Assembly: GCF_000152785.1 (NCBI RefSeq)
Contig: NZ_CH672414.1
Location: forward strand, 2,150,036-2,214,035
Length of the DNA stretch: 64,000 nucleotides
Reading direction: 5' to 3'
Source of the DNA: Yoonia vestfoldensis SKA53
Lineage (GTDB): Bacteria > Pseudomonadota > Alphaproteobacteria > Rhodobacterales > Rhodobacteraceae
The position numbers and the translations under genes were made by a program. This document shows, in pieces, positions 1 through 10,700 of this stretch; within the stretch, counting starts at the first letter, position 1, and each line of letters starts with the position of its first letter. A model generated the notes under the pieces. That model was not told the origin of the DNA. It ran no database searches and was given only the letters and a program-made list of their open reading frames with translations.

Positions 1-525
1 TGGGTTGACGAGACGACCCCCCTGGCGCCCGCCACAAAACGCGGCATCGCCCGGGTGCAGGCAGAAGCAGCGTGGGCCACTATTCCCGATCTGGCGCTGC
101 ATATTTTCCGGCTTGCAGGGATCTACGGGCCGGGGCGCGGCCCGTTCGCCAAAGTACGCGACGGCAGCGCGCGGCGGATCATCAAGCCGGGGCAGGTGTT
201 CAGCCGCACCCATGTCGCCGATATCGCGCAGGTGCTGGCGGCATCCATCGCGCGGCCCAATCCGGGCGCTATCTACAATGTCTGTGATGATGATCCCGCC
301 CCACCCGAAGACGTGATAGGCTATGCCGCCGAGCTGCTTGGCCTGCCGCTCCCCCCCGCTCAGGATTTCGCCACCGCGGAAATGACACCGATGGCGCGCA
401 GCTTTTATGCCGAAAGCAAGAAGGTACGGAACGACCGGATCAAGGATGAACTGGGCGTGCGGCTGATCTATCCTGACTATCGCCGCGGCCTGCAGGCATT
501 GCTGGTGCAGGAAGACGGTACCTGA
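1..525 (+). CDS. NAD-dependent epimerase/SDR family protein, C-terminal part
   Basis: The reading frame is open from base 1 and ends with TGA at 523-525, so only about 174 C-terminal residues are present. The visible part resembles atypical/extended SDR proteins of the YeeZ-like group: a segment starting WVDETTPLAP, then RLAGIYGPGRGP, which is the usual substrate-side loop after the active-site region, and a late segment VADIAQVLAASI. The Rossmann dinucleotide motif and the YxxxK catalytic pair would lie before the window. It is probably cytoplasmic and acts on a nucleotide-sugar-like or other hydroxyl substrate, but the substrate cannot be inferred. Nothing suggests co-transcription with the channel gene, which starts 200 bp downstream. 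Confidence 0.75.
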   Translation, partial: WVDETTPLAPATKRGIARVQAEAAWATIPDLALHIFRLAGIYGPGRGPFAKVRDGSARRIIKPGQVFSRTHVADIAQVLAASIARPNPGAIYNVCDDDPAPPEDVIGYAAELLGLPLPPAQDFATAEMTPMARSFYAESKKVRNDRIKDELGVRLIYPDYRRGLQALLVQEDGT

Positions 526-725
526 CCACCAAGGCGATATCCGCATGGATGATCTGCGGTATCTTATCGGTGTTATGAAAACCTGAAATCAAAAAATTTC
601 ACCCTATGGTAGAAATACGGGATCCAAATCTGCCATTTTTTTGCCATGCTAAGTCCCGACATAAGCAGTCCCACTTGCTGTTTTGTGCTCGAACACTCAT
701 ATGAAGGCAAGATTTTCACACGGGT

Positions 726-1508
<783 letters not shown>

Positions 1509-1609
1509 TCTGAACTGGACAGGCAAACCGCCCCGATGGGATCGGATTTCAGTGCTGCCCGCCAACATGCCCTGTTACCGGCACGACACCGCATATAGCA
1601 GTCGGCGTA

Positions 1610-3022
1610 TCACACCAGATACGCCAGCCTCACCCCACCCCAATGACGTCCGTTGACCATGATCGGGGCCGAGACGTCCTTCATCATCGCAAAGGTTCCG
1701 TTACCCATGTCCCGCCGATAAGCCTGCAGCAAGAACGGGCGCGTACTGCGCCCAGCGGCCAACCCCACACGGTCGTTAAAGATGCGGCGGTTGCGGCAGT
1801 GGGCGGCGTTCCAATCGGGATCATCGGGGCGCTGTGGCTGGCTGAACTTGACGTTATGCGTAGGCAGATATCCGTCGGCATTGACCGCCGCGCAAAATAC
1901 GACGCGGTCCGAAAGCGTCAGCAGCGGTTCTTGAAGCGCGGGCAGCACCCGGTCGGTAAACCGCACACAGCGTAAAATCACCTGCGCAGGGTTACTGCCG
2001 GGAACAGGGCGATAATCGCGGTCGAAAAGATCGGCCAGCGCCACTTCGCCGCCTTGGACGGCCTGTTCGAACCGCGCGCTGATCCGCTGTGCCAGATCCT
2101 GCGCCGCCGTGATGTAGGGCGTGTCAATCGTTTCCAACCCGATCAACGCTGTCATCGCTGTCAGCGTTTCGGAACTGTTCGTCAGGTCGCGCATTTTCTC
2201 ACGCGCGTTTGCGAGGCTTTGGTCGGATGCGGCGATCCCCTCCGACAATTCATCGATGCCCGATTTCATCTGCACGATTTCCGTCGCGATGCTGGTCGAG
2301 GCACCGACGATATCGCGTTGCGCCGCTATCACAGTACCCATAACGCGCGGCATGTTTTCGACCAATGTGCTGACATCGTCGATCTGTGTCCGGATCACGC
2401 TCGCACTGTCCAGCGCGCGAGCAGTTTCACCACGAAGTCCGGCCAGTTCACGATCAAGCGTCGTGATCGTGCTGGCGATTTCTTCGGTCGCCTCGCGCGT
2501 GGTCTGCGACAGGTCTTTCACCTCGCGCGCCAACACCATGAAACCGCGTCCATGCGCCCCGGCACGCGCCGCCTCGATCGCGGCATTTAGCGACAAAAGG
2601 TTGGTCTGGCGTGAAATTTCACCGATTTCGCCCGAAACGCGCGCCACGCTGGTCAATGTGTTCTGCAAACGGCCGAACTGGCCTGCGATATGTGTGACCA
2701 TGTCGATCAAAGCGGCCACATCTGCCACCATCGACTGCAATTTGCTGCCGCTTTCCTGCGCGTTTTCTTCGGCCTTGGCCGATATCGCCTGCGCCTCCTC
2801 GGCCGAGGTCAGGACCGCCTGTGCGCGGCTGGAAATATGATCAACCCGCTGCGCAAGTTCTATTCCAGTGCGCGATTGCTGCCCAACCTGTTGAGACGTA
2901 TCGTCAACATGGCCTGACACCCTGGCGATATCGATAGAAAGATCACCCAAACGCCGCGCAAGATCCGCCATCAGCGCGTCTGATTTGTCTTGTTCAGGCA
3001 TATCCTGTTGCAGATCTTTCAT
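1610..3022 (-). CDS. Soluble methyl-accepting chemotaxis protein
   Basis: The protein is about 470 residues with no membrane segment, so it is a cytoplasmic chemoreceptor. The N-terminal two thirds are coiled coil. They contain the signalling hairpin tip SRQTNLLSLNAAIEAARAG and GRGFMVLAREVKDLS, where CheA and CheW dock. The C-terminal 170 residues contain HCRNRRIFNDRVGL and end with HWGGVRLAYLV, resembling a C-terminal cache/PAS-like sensor that reads an intracellular signal. The start is placed at ATG 3022; a GTG one codon upstream is also possible. Its ligand cannot be told from sequence. It stands alone with no che genes nearby. Confidence 0.85.
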   Translation of the reverse strand: MKDLQQDMPEQDKSDALMADLARRLGDLSIDIARVSGHVDDTSQQVGQQSRTGIELAQRVDHISSRAQAVLTSAEEAQAISAKAEENAQESGSKLQSMVADVAALIDMVTHIAGQFGRLQNTLTSVARVSGEIGEISRQTNLLSLNAAIEAARAGAHGRGFMVLAREVKDLSQTTREATEEIASTITTLDRELAGLRGETARALDSASVIRTQIDDVSTLVENMPRVMGTVIAAQRDIVGASTSIATEIVQMKSGIDELSEGIAASDQSLANAREKMRDLTNSSETLTAMTALIGLETIDTPYITAAQDLAQRISARFEQAVQGGEVALADLFDRDYRPVPGSNPAQVILRCVRFTDRVLPALQEPLLTLSDRVVFCAAVNADGYLPTHNVKFSQPQRPDDPDWNAAHCRNRRIFNDRVGLAAGRSTRPFLLQAYRRDMGNGTFAMMKDVSAPIMVNGRHWGGVRLAYLV

Positions 3023-3092
3023 CACCGATTCCCAAGCTGGTAGTCCCCAACCTAGACCGAAACCGACAATGATCCGTTAAGACCCGCTTGTC

Positions 3093-5006
3093 TTAGGCGC
3101 GTTTACCAAGACGGGCGATACCCAGCGCCTCCAGCACTTTTGCCTCGATATGCGCAGCATTCATCCCGGCCACATCATACATCGCCTTGGGGCTGGCCTG
3201 ATCAATGAACGTGTCAGGCAGCACCATGGACCGGAACCGCAACCCGTGGTCAAAAACGCCTTCATCCGCCAGCAATTGCCCGACGTGGGACCCGAAACCA
3301 CCCACGGCACCTTCTTCGACGGTGATCAGCGCATCATGACCGGCGGCCAGTTGCAGAATCAGGTCGCGGTCCAGCGGTTTGGCGAACCGCGCATCAGCGA
3401 CGGTCGGTTTGATGCCTTTGGCTTCCAGCGTCTCGCAAGCCTTCATCACTTCGGACAGACGTGTGCCGAAGGACAGGATCGCGACCTGCGCGCCTTCACG
3501 GATCATGCGGCCCTTGCCGATTTCCAAGGGGGTAGCGTCTTGAGGAATCTCAACACCCACACCTTCGCCACGCGGAAACCGGAACGCGATGGGGCCTTCG
3601 TCATAGGCGGCAGCGGTGGCGACCATGCGGACCAGTTCAGCCTCGTCCGCAGCGGCCATCACCACGAAACCCGGCAGATTGGCAAGGAACGCCACATCAA
3701 ACGACCCCGCATGTGTCGCGCCATCCGCCCCCACCAGCCCAGCACGGTCGATAGCGAAACGCACCGGAAGCCGCTGGATCGCGACATCGTGGACGATCTG
3801 ATCATAGCCGCGTTGCAGAAAGGTCGAATAGATCGCACAGAACGGGCGCATCCCGCCTGCCGCCAGACCCGCGCTAAAGGTGACGGCATGTTGTTCGGCG
3901 ATACCGACGTCAAAACACCGGCTGGCATAACGTTCCATAAATTTCGACAGGCCGGTGCCATCGGGCATGGCGGCGGTCACGGCACAGATACGCGGATCGG
4001 CGGCTGCATGTTTCAGCAGGCTTTCCGCAAAGACGGATGTATAGCTGGGGGCATTGCTGGGTGCCTTGGCCTGTTTGCCAGTGACCAAGTCGAATTTTGC
4101 GGTGGCATGCCCCTTGTCGCTGGCGCTTTCGGCGGGGGCATAGCCCTTACCTTTTTTCGTGATCGCATGGATCAGGATCGGGCCATCGGCGCGCGCCTTG
4201 ACCGTGCGCAGGACGGACAGCAATTGGTCCATGTCATGCCCGTCAATCGGGCCAACGTAGGAAAAGCCCAATTGCTCGAACAAGGTGCCGCCCACCGTCA
4301 TATGCTTGAGCACATCCTTGGCCCGCTTGGCCCCTTCGCGGAACGGCTCGGGCAGCAACGACACCGCCCCCTTGGCAGCGGCCTTGAATTCCTGAAACGG
4401 CGCACCGGCATAGAGCTGCGACAGATAGGACGACATCGCCCCCACCGGCGGGGCAATCGACATCTCGTTGTCGTTCAGAATAACGATCAGCCGCTTGCCC
4501 AGATGGCCCGCATTGTTCATCGCCTCATAGGCCATACCAGCCGAAATCGCGCCATCCCCGATAATGGCAATCGCATCGCCCGGATCACCGCCCAGATCAC
4601 GCGCCACGGCAAACCCCAACGCCGCCGAAATCGACGTGCTGGAATGCGCGGCACCGAACGGGTCATAGGGGCTTTCCGACCTTTTGGTGAAGCCCGACAA
4701 ACCGCCTTCGGTACGGATCGTGCGGATGCGGTCGCGCCGGCCTGTCAAAATCTTGTGCGGATAGGATTGGTGCGACACATCCCAGATGATCTTGTCCTTG
4801 GGCGCATCGAACACAGCATGCAGCGCCACGGTCATTTCCACCACGCCAAGCCCCGCCCCCAGATGCCCGCCTGTCACGGACACGGCGGCGATCGTTTCTG
4901 CGCGCAATTCATCGGCCAGCTTGCGTAACTGCGCATCCGACAGCGATTTCATATCGGCCGGGGTCTGGACCTTGTCCAAAAGCGGGGTGTTGGGCTGGTC
5001 CGACAT
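3093..5006 (-). CDS. dxs: 1-deoxy-D-xylulose-5-phosphate synthase
   Basis: DXS joins pyruvate and glyceraldehyde-3-phosphate to 1-deoxy-D-xylulose 5-phosphate, the first step of the MEP isoprenoid pathway. It uses thiamine diphosphate and also feeds thiamine and pyridoxal synthesis. The 637 residues match the usual size. Visible motifs are [14 protein letters not shown], the substrate-side [13 protein letters not shown], the ThDP/Mg motif [18 protein letters not shown], and the transketolase-like [17 protein letters not shown] with the catalytic glutamate. The gene lies 11 bp downstream of ispA on the same strand, so xseB-ispA-dxs form one isoprenoid operon, a common alphaproteobacterial arrangement. 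Confidence 0.98.
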   Translation of the reverse strand: MSDQPNTPLLDKVQTPADMKSLSDAQLRKLADELRAETIAAVSVTGGHLGAGLGVVEMTVALHAVFDAPKDKIIWDVSHQSYPHKILTGRRDRIRTIRTEGGLSGFTKRSESPYDPFGAAHSSTSISAALGFAVARDLGGDPGDAIAIIGDGAISAGMAYEAMNNAGHLGKRLIVILNDNEMSIAPPVGAMSSYLSQLYAGAPFQEFKAAAKGAVSLLPEPFREGAKRAKDVLKHMTVGGTLFEQLGFSYVGPIDGHDMDQLLSVLRTVKARADGPILIHAITKKGKGYAPAESASDKGHATAKFDLVTGKQAKAPSNAPSYTSVFAESLLKHAAADPRICAVTAAMPDGTGLSKFMERYASRCFDVGIAEQHAVTFSAGLAAGGMRPFCAIYSTFLQRGYDQIVHDVAIQRLPVRFAIDRAGLVGADGATHAGSFDVAFLANLPGFVVMAAADEAELVRMVATAAAYDEGPIAFRFPRGEGVGVEIPQDATPLEIGKGRMIREGAQVAILSFGTRLSEVMKACETLEAKGIKPTVADARFAKPLDRDLILQLAAGHDALITVEEGAVGGFGSHVGQLLADEGVFDHGLRFRSMVLPDTFIDQASPKAMYDVAGMNAAHIEAKVLEALGIARLGKRA

Positions 5007-5017
5007 GGCGACCCTTC

Positions 5018-5902
5018 CTAATGCGTGCGCGCGGTCACAAAACGTGCGGCGTCCTTTAATGTTTCGGCATCATCGCCATAATCAGATAGCGCATCGCAAG
5101 CTTGCGTGACCAGATCGACAGCGCGGCGTTTCGCCCCATCTAGCCCAAGAAGCGACACGAAGGTTGCTTTGCCCGCCGCTGCGTCCTTGCCCAATGCCTT
5201 GCCAACAAGGGCGGCGTCACCGGTCACATCCAGCACATCGTCAGCAATCTGGAAGGCAAGGCCCAGACAATCGCCATAGAGGCGCAGGGCCGCTTGATCG
5301 GCCAGCGCCATGCGCGGCCCGACAAGGGCGGCCCATGACATCAACGCGCCGGTCTTGCCCGCCTGCAAGGCGATGATCTGGTCCAGCGTCAGCGGCACAT
5401 CCGCCGTTTCCGCCGCGATATCCGCTGCCTGCCCGCCCACCATGCCGCGCACGCCTGCCGCCTGCGCCAAGCTCAGCGTCAGATCGAGCTTTGCCGCATC
5501 CGCACAATCGAGCCTGCCCAAGAGTTCAAACGCCAGCGCCTGCAAGGCATCCCCCGCCAGCACGGCCGTCGCCTCGTCCCAACGCTTATGCACCGTAGGT
5601 TGGCCACGGCGCAGGTCGTCGTCATCCATGCAGGGCAGATCATCATGGATCAGCGAATAGGCGTGGATACACTCGATCGCCGCCGCCGCATGGGCCGCCA
5701 CCTGCGGCGGCACACCATGCAGACGGGCCGTCTCGATCGCCAGAAAGGCGCGCAATGCCTTGCCGCCGCGCGCGGCATAAATCATCGCGTCCGGCACAGG
5801 TCCTGACAGGTCCGACAGCTGCGCCTCTATCATCTGGGTCGCGATCCGGGCGGCCTGCGCCAAGGCGTCAGGCAGCGGTCGCCGCGTGATCAGGTCAACC
5901 AT
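5018..5902 (-). CDS. ispA: Polyprenyl (farnesyl/geranylgeranyl) diphosphate synthase
   Basis: This short-chain trans-prenyl transferase condenses IPP with allylic diphosphates to FPP, the precursor of quinones, undecaprenyl phosphate and carotenoids. The first aspartate-rich motif is in [14 protein letters not shown] and the second is DDVLDVTGD. The C-terminal part carries [18 protein letters not shown] place the start at ATG 5902 because it overlaps the xseB stop (ATGGTTGA), giving 294 residues; an upstream GTG would add ten. It is co-transcribed with xseB and dxs. FPP synthase is the most likely product length, but the exact chain length cannot be fixed by eye. Confidence 0.92.
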   Translation of the reverse strand: MVDLITRRPLPDALAQAARIATQMIEAQLSDLSGPVPDAMIYAARGGKALRAFLAIETARLHGVPPQVAAHAAAAIECIHAYSLIHDDLPCMDDDDLRRGQPTVHKRWDEATAVLAGDALQALAFELLGRLDCADAAKLDLTLSLAQAAGVRGMVGGQAADIAAETADVPLTLDQIIALQAGKTGALMSWAALVGPRMALADQAALRLYGDCLGLAFQIADDVLDVTGDAALVGKALGKDAAAGKATFVSLLGLDGAKRRAVDLVTQACDALSDYGDDAETLKDAARFVTARTH

Positions 5903-6128
5903 CCAGCGGCGCTGTCCCTGTCGGGTGACCATTCTCGCCCAAAGTGATGCGGGCGACCTTTTCTTCGGCTTCTTTCAGTTTCGCCTCGCAGCGGGCCTTC
6001 AACGCGGCGCCACGCTCATACAGCGCGATGGACTGGTCCAGCGCGACATCGCCACGCTCCAGCTGGCCCACGACGGTTTCCAACTCTTTGATAGCGTCTT
6101 CGAAACTCATCTGGTCAACTTCGGTCAT
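5895..6128 (-). CDS. xseB: Exodeoxyribonuclease VII small subunit
   Basis: This 77-residue acidic helical protein has the family core MSFEDAIKELETVVGQLERG followed by LDQSIALYERGAALK. It binds the large subunit XseA to form exonuclease VII, which degrades single-stranded DNA in both directions. Its stop overlaps the ispA start, and its ATG overlaps the stop of the preceding amidohydrolase gene (ATGA), so the four genes from 7048 to 3093 are probably translated from one message. The pairing with ispA and dxs is widely conserved in proteobacteria. Confidence 0.95.
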   Translation of the reverse strand: MTEVDQMSFEDAIKELETVVGQLERGDVALDQSIALYERGAALKARCEAKLKEAEEKVARITLGENGHPTGTAPLDG

Positions 6129-7048
6129 CGGCCTCTTTCCTCCAAAATCCTGACATGGGCTGCCGCGGATGCGCCCAGCGCCGGCAGGTCATAGCCGCCT
6201 TCCAGCGCCGACACCACCCTGCCGTGGCAATGGCTGTCCGCCAGATCGCACAGGCGCGCGGTCACCCATGCAAAATCATCCTCGGTTAATTCCAACCCCG
6301 CCAGCGGATCATCGCGATGCGCATCGAACCCCGCCGAAATCAGGATCAACTCTGGCGCAAAGGCATCGACACGGGGCAGCACCACGCGGTCCATCACGTC
6401 GCGAAAGGTCCTTGACCCAGTGCCTGCAGGCAAAGGCACGTTCAACACATTGCCAACACCGGTTTCATCCGCCGCGCCCGTGCCCGGATAGAGCGGCGAT
6501 TGATGCGTGGAACAGAACAAGATGCGCGGATCATCCTCGACCAGATCTTGTGTGCCATTGCCGTGATGCACATCAAAATCCACGATGGCGACGCGGGCCA
6601 GCCCATGATGGTCCAGCGCATGTTTCGCCCCGACCGCGACATTGCCAAAAAAACAAAACCCCATCGGCGTCTCGCGCTCGGCATGATGACCCGGCGGGCG
6701 GACGGCGGCAAAGGCGTTCGCGACATCGCCCGCCATGACCAGATCGACTGCCAGCACGACCGCCCCGGCTGCGCGGTAAGCCGCCGCCAGCGTGCCGCGC
6801 GACATATGCGTATCGGCATCCAGTGCGTGCCACCCAGTTTCGGGTGCTGCGGCATGCAAAGCATCCAGATGCGCCTGTGGATGCGCGCGCAACAGATCAT
6901 CCTGGGCCGCCAATGGCGCCTTAACGCGCATCATCTCCATCCCCGCAAGCGCACCCAGCACGGCATCAAGCCGCGCCACCTGTTCGGGATGGCCGGGTGG
7001 GGTCACATGGCCATGGCAATCATCATGAAAGATCAGCGCAGTTGTCAT
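6125..7048 (-). CDS. Histone-deacetylase-family (acetoin/polyamine) amidohydrolase
   Basis: The protein has about 307 residues of the HDAC/AcuC/AphA fold, a zinc amidohydrolase that removes acetyl groups from small amines or lysines. Visible motifs are RPPGHHAERE, FCFFGNVAVGA, the zinc-binding VDFDVHHGNGTQ and SAGFDAHRDDPL near the C-terminus. The chosen start MTTALIFHDDCHGH at 7048 fits the family N-terminus; an upstream GTG extension to 7102 is not conserved in style. It is the first gene of the run leading into xseB-ispA-dxs (ATGA overlap with xseB). The natural substrate in Roseobacters is unknown. Confidence 0.88.
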   Translation of the reverse strand: MTTALIFHDDCHGHVTPPGHPEQVARLDAVLGALAGMEMMRVKAPLAAQDDLLRAHPQAHLDALHAAAPETGWHALDADTHMSRGTLAAAYRAAGAVVLAVDLVMAGDVANAFAAVRPPGHHAERETPMGFCFFGNVAVGAKHALDHHGLARVAIVDFDVHHGNGTQDLVEDDPRILFCSTHQSPLYPGTGAADETGVGNVLNVPLPAGTGSRTFRDVMDRVVLPRVDAFAPELILISAGFDAHRDDPLAGLELTEDDFAWVTARLCDLADSHCHGRVVSALEGGYDLPALGASAAAHVRILEERGR

Positions 7049-7131
7049 GCTCCCAAAGAACCCAATTCCATGCGAAACCTCAACCACCTTCTTATTTCCC
7101 AAAATACTCCCCGCGCGGAGCGCATCAAAGT

Positions 7132-7833
7132 CTACTCCGGTGCCAGCATATACCCTTCGCCGCGGACAGTTTGCAGAAACCTTGGCTGTTTGGGATCGAT
7201 TTCGATCTTGCGACGCAGGCGGGTGATCTGGACATCAACCGCGCGCTCCTGCGTCTGACCGCCGGACCGGCTCAATTCCTCAACCAGCTTGGTGCGGGTG
7301 ACAGGCTCTCCCGGACGGCCCGAAAATATGCGCATCAGCTGACTTTCGGTCGCGGTCAGCCGGACTAGGTTTGTGCCGTGCCACATTTCACCACGTTCGA
7401 TGTCATAGCGCACAGGCCCCATATGCAGCACCTTGGGCAAAATCGCGACGGGTTCGGCAGCGGGGACGCGGCGCAAGATCGCGTTGATCCGCAACAACAA
7501 CTCCTTAGGCTCGAACGGCTTGACCAGATAATCATCCGCCCCCGCTTCCAGCCCAGTGATACGGTCCATCGTTTCACCCTTGGCGGTGAGCAGCATGATC
7601 GGCGTCGTGATCGTCCGGCGCAAATCACGGCATAGCGCAACCCCGCCCTCGCCAGACATCATCACATCCAGCACGATCAGATCAAATTCCAGCCCCGCCA
7701 ACACACGGCGGGCATGGGCGGCATCGCGCGCCGTTGTCACCAGAAAGCCCGCGCGCATCAGGAATTTCTGCAACAGGCTGCGGATACGGGCGTCATCATC
7801 GACGATCAACAGGTGGGCATCGTCAGCACTCAT
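7132..7833 (-). CDS. petR: OmpR-type response regulator PetR
   Basis: The protein has 233 residues. An N-terminal receiver domain contains the acidic pair in LLIVDDDARIRS, the phosphoacceptor in LIVLDVMMSGEGG and the late lysine in DDYLVKPFEPKELLLR. A C-terminal winged helix ends RLRRKIEIDPKQPRFLQT and GEGYMLAPE. It overlaps the upstream MarR gene by four bases (ATGA), which is the petP-petR arrangement known from Rhodobacter, where petR was described near the cytochrome bc1 operon. Here no pet operon or sensor kinase is adjacent. The assignment to PetR rests on this pairing and is therefore partly contextual. Confidence 0.85.
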   Translation of the reverse strand: MSADDAHLLIVDDDARIRSLLQKFLMRAGFLVTTARDAAHARRVLAGLEFDLIVLDVMMSGEGGVALCRDLRRTITTPIMLLTAKGETMDRITGLEAGADDYLVKPFEPKELLLRINAILRRVPAAEPVAILPKVLHMGPVRYDIERGEMWHGTNLVRLTATESQLMRIFSGRPGEPVTRTKLVEELSRSGGQTQERAVDVQITRLRRKIEIDPKQPRFLQTVRGEGYMLAPE

Positions 7834-8336
7834 TCAGGTTTGTCCTTCATCGCCTCGTAATGCTGGCGCGCCTCGGGGTCCATCATCGCCTCCAGCACCT
7901 GCCGGAAACCGACCACGGCAGCAGGTCCGGCCGCACGATACGCGGCGCGCATCCGGTCCCTTTGAGCGTCCGACAAGGCGCGTTCCAGCACGGCACCGGC
8001 GGGTGTCAGGTGTAGATGGCGTTCGCGCTTGTCCTTGTTGCCGACGCTGCTGATGACCAGACCGTCCTCGATCAGGCTGCGCAACACACGATTAAGCGAT
8101 TGTTTTGTAACACCAAGTATCGACAACAGGTTGTTGACCGTCGTGCCGGGGCTGCGGTGAATGAAATGCAATGCCCGGTGATGGGCGCGGCCATAGGATT
8201 TCTGCGCAAGGATACGGTCGGGATCAGCCGTGAAGCCGCGATAGGCGAAAAACATCGCCTCGATCCCCTTGCGCAACTGTTCATCCGTCAGGAACAGCAG
8301 GTTTTGCCCCATCTGGGGTCGCGCGCCTTCGGCCAT
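7830..8336 (-). CDS. petP: MarR-family transcriptional regulator PetP
   Basis: The protein has 168 residues with a winged-helix MarR core: SPGTTVNNLLSILGVTKQSL (recognition helix), then RVLRSLIEDGLV and the wing NKDKRERHLHLTPAG. The N-terminal segment LLFLTDEQLRKGIEAMFFAYRG is typical of the PetP subgroup in Rhodobacterales. Translation is coupled to petR through an ATGA overlap. It probably acts as a dimeric DNA-binding protein. It is divergent from ilvE with about 140 bp between them, so the shared promoter region could be its target, though this is only inference. Confidence 0.85.
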   Translation of the reverse strand: MAEGARPQMGQNLLFLTDEQLRKGIEAMFFAYRGFTADPDRILAQKSYGRAHHRALHFIHRSPGTTVNNLLSILGVTKQSLNRVLRSLIEDGLVISSVGNKDKRERHLHLTPAGAVLERALSDAQRDRMRAAYRAAGPAAVVGFRQVLEAMMDPEARQHYEAMKDKPE

Positions 8337-8479
8337 CCTGTCCTCCCTTGTTACACGTCCGACAATACGTCAGCTTTATTGACATTCCAAGAATCAACTG
8401 TTAGCGATTTGGGGAAATTGCGCAACTTTATATCCGAAACGGACCTTGTTGCGACATAATTGCAAAGTGTGGAGGAACC

Positions 8480-9349
8480 ATGGCAGGCGCATACGACGAC
8501 AGAGACGGCAAGATCTGGCTGGACGGCAAACTTGTGGAATGGCGCGATGCCAATGTGCATATCCTGACACATGCGATGCACTATGCCTCATCGGTGTTCG
8601 AAGGCGAACGTTGCTACAACGGCAAGATTTTCAAATCCCGCGCACATTCCGAACGTCTGATCAAATCTGGTCAGCTGATCGATTTCCAGATCCCGTTTTC
8701 CGTGGATGAAATCGAGACCGCGAAACAGGCAGCGCTTGATGCCAACGGCCTGAAAGACGCCTATGTCCGCCCCATCGCTTGGCGCGGCTCGGGCGAGGAT
8801 ATGGGCGTGGCTGCCGCACGCAATCCTGTGCATCTGGCGGTCGCTGTCTGGGAATGGGGCAATTATTACGGCGATGCGAAAACCCGTGGTGCCAAGCTCG
8901 ACATCGCAAAATGGAAACGCCCCAGCCCCGAAACCGCCCCCAGCCAGGCCAAGGCCGCCGGTCTTTACATGATCGCCACCATGTCCAAACACGCCGCCGA
9001 AGCCAAAGGCTGTTCGGATGCCATGATGTTCGATTATCGCGGCTATGTGGCAGAGGCGACGGGCGCCAACCTGTTCTTCGTCAAGGATGGCGAAGTGCAT
9101 ACACCCGCTGCCGATGCGTTCCTGAACGGGATCACCCGCCAGACCGTGATCGGCATGCTGCGCGACAAGGGCATCACTGTACATGAACGCGTGATCATGC
9201 CGGACGAGCTGGAAGGCTTCCAGCAATGCTGGCTGACCGGCACCGCGGCCGAGGTCACGCCAGTGGGCCAGATCGGCGATTATAATTTCGAGGTCGGCGC
9301 ACTGACCCGTGACATCGCTGCGGATTATGAAAAACTGGTCCGCGCCTAG
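8480..9349 (+). CDS. ilvE: Branched-chain amino acid aminotransferase
   Basis: This PLP enzyme of fold type IV (289 residues) transfers the amino group between glutamate and the keto acids of valine, leucine and isoleucine. The start ATG at 8480 follows a good ribosome site (GGAGGAACC). Family features include HAMHYASSVFEGER near the N-terminus, ARPI-like YVRPIAWRGSGEDMG, the region around the PLP lysine TMSKHAAEAKGCSDA, GYVAEATGANLFFV, and the C-terminal WLTGTAAEVTPVGQI. A Rho-independent terminator follows 11 bp after the stop, so it is monocistronic. Confidence 0.95.
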   Translation: MAGAYDDRDGKIWLDGKLVEWRDANVHILTHAMHYASSVFEGERCYNGKIFKSRAHSERLIKSGQLIDFQIPFSVDEIETAKQAALDANGLKDAYVRPIAWRGSGEDMGVAAARNPVHLAVAVWEWGNYYGDAKTRGAKLDIAKWKRPSPETAPSQAKAAGLYMIATMSKHAAEAKGCSDAMMFDYRGYVAEATGANLFFVKDGEVHTPAADAFLNGITRQTVIGMLRDKGITVHERVIMPDELEGFQQCWLTGTAAEVTPVGQIGDYNFEVGALTRDIAADYEKLVRA

Positions 9350-9360
9350 GCGGACAATAC

Positions 9361-9384
9361 AAAGGGCGCCAAACGGCGCCCTTT
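9361..9384 (+). terminator. Rho-independent terminator of ilvE
   Basis: AAAGGGCGCC, a 4-base loop AAAC, then GGCGCCCTTTTT: a perfect GC-rich stem with flanking A and T tracts, directly after the ilvE stop. The A tract on the left makes it potentially bidirectional, serving the convergent small gene that ends at 9392. Confidence 0.9.
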
Positions 9385-9391
9385 TTCACAT

Positions 9392-9589
9392 CTAGCGTTG
9401 CCAGATCGCAGTTTCTTCTTCGCGAGCGATCCGCACGAATTCAGTCGTGCGGCGCTCAGTGACATGGCTACGGGGCCGCTTTTGCAGATCAAGCGTGGTG
9501 CGGCGTGGCAAGGCATCCTTTTTCAGGCCAATTACCCGCTGCAATTCGTCATTGGACCCTGATTTCGCGCGATCAAGTGGATGTTTCAT
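9392..9589 (-). CDS. Small basic conserved-type hypothetical protein
   Basis: The protein has 65 residues, starting MKHPLDRAKSG and rich in Arg/Lys and Glu, with no membrane segment or known motif. I place the start at ATG 9589 because a strong ribosome site (AAGGAGGAG) sits 3 bp upstream; an in-frame upstream GTG/CTG extension is not needed. It is convergent with ilvE and shares its terminator. I do not recognise a family. The strong Shine-Dalgarno is the main argument that it is real. Confidence 0.6.
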   Translation of the reverse strand: MKHPLDRAKSGSNDELQRVIGLKKDALPRRTTLDLQKRPRSHVTERRTTEFVRIAREEETAIWQR

Positions 9590-9664
9590 CGACTCCTCCT
9601 TTTCGGTTGCGGACTTGAACGATAGCACAGATGCGCGCTCTATTCATAACCTTTATGGCTGTGC

Positions 9665-10585
9665 TCAACTTCCCATGTTGCCTGTTGCTTTGCGCTGCTG
9701 CGCGCGCTGTAGGCCCAATTTGCGTTCGCGCCAGATGATCAGCACGCCAGCAAGGATGACGATGCCCGCCCCGATCAACATCGTGCCGGTCGGGACTTCG
9801 TCAAAGATGAAATAGCCGATGGCCAACGCCAAAATCATCGAGGTGTAGTCAAAAGGGGCCACCAACGACGCATCGGCAAAGCGGTAGCTGGAGGTCAGGA
9901 AAATCTGCCCGACCCCGCCCAACAGCCCCGCCATGACCAAGAGTGCCGCGATGGGCCATGTGGGGGTGACCCAGCCCCAGGGAATCGTCAGCAGCGCCAG
10001 CAAGGATGATGTGACAGTGAACCACAACACGATGGCCGAGGTTGTTTCAGTGGCCACCAGTTTACGCACGAAAACCTGCGCCAAGGCGGTCAACACCGCC
10101 CCCATCAGCACGACGACCGCGCCCAAGGTTTCAGCCGTGTTCAGCGACGCGCCCACCGACAGGCGCGGCGACAGCACGACCAGCACGCCAATCATGCCCA
10201 GCGCCACAGCAGACAGGCGAAAGGCGCGCACATCCTCGTTCAGAAACATCGCGGCAAAAATGACCACCAACAGCGGGGCAGCATAGCCAATCGCTGTCAC
10301 CTCGGGCAAAGGCAGCAGGCCTAGACCGGCGAACCCCAATCCCATGGCCGAGGTACCGACCAGACCGCGCCAGAAATGACCCACAGTATTCGTGGTTTTC
10401 CAGCCGTGCCGCAATTCACCGCGCAGGGCCAGCCAGCCAAAAATGATCGGCAAGGCAAAAAAAGACCGAAAGAACACCGCCTGCCCCGGTGGCACAGTTT
10501 CCGACGCGGCCTTGATCAGCCCGGCCATTGCCATGAACATGCAGACCGACACGACCTTGAAGACAATTCCCTTAAGCGGCTGCAT
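9665..10585 (-). CDS. EamA/DMT-superfamily permease
   Basis: The 306-residue inner-membrane protein has about ten hydrophobic segments arranged as two EamA repeats. The first begins MQPLKGIVFKVVSVCMFMAM and the second begins around LGAVVVLMGAVLTALAQVF. The tail ends in a basic cytoplasmic segment (WRERKLGLQRAQQR). The family exports or imports metabolites, amino acids or drugs, and the substrate here is not predictable. It is divergent from the desaturase gene with about 115 bp between the starts. Confidence 0.85.
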   Translation of the reverse strand: MQPLKGIVFKVVSVCMFMAMAGLIKAASETVPPGQAVFFRSFFALPIIFGWLALRGELRHGWKTTNTVGHFWRGLVGTSAMGLGFAGLGLLPLPEVTAIGYAAPLLVVIFAAMFLNEDVRAFRLSAVALGMIGVLVVLSPRLSVGASLNTAETLGAVVVLMGAVLTALAQVFVRKLVATETTSAIVLWFTVTSSLLALLTIPWGWVTPTWPIAALLVMAGLLGGVGQIFLTSSYRFADASLVAPFDYTSMILALAIGYFIFDEVPTGTMLIGAGIVILAGVLIIWRERKLGLQRAQQRKATGNMGS

Positions 10586-10700
10586 GGCGTTCCCCTTTTT
10601 GTCGTGACACTATGGCGGCGCATTGACACAATGAAGCCCTTTTCGCTTGCTTCTCGCTCCGGCTCGGTTACCGCTTACGAAACGGGACAAGAAGAACAAT

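Noticed and set aside
3150..4928. 592-codon plus-strand open frame
   Set aside because: It lies entirely antisense to dxs, whose motifs are unmistakable; long antisense frames are normal in GC-rich DNA.
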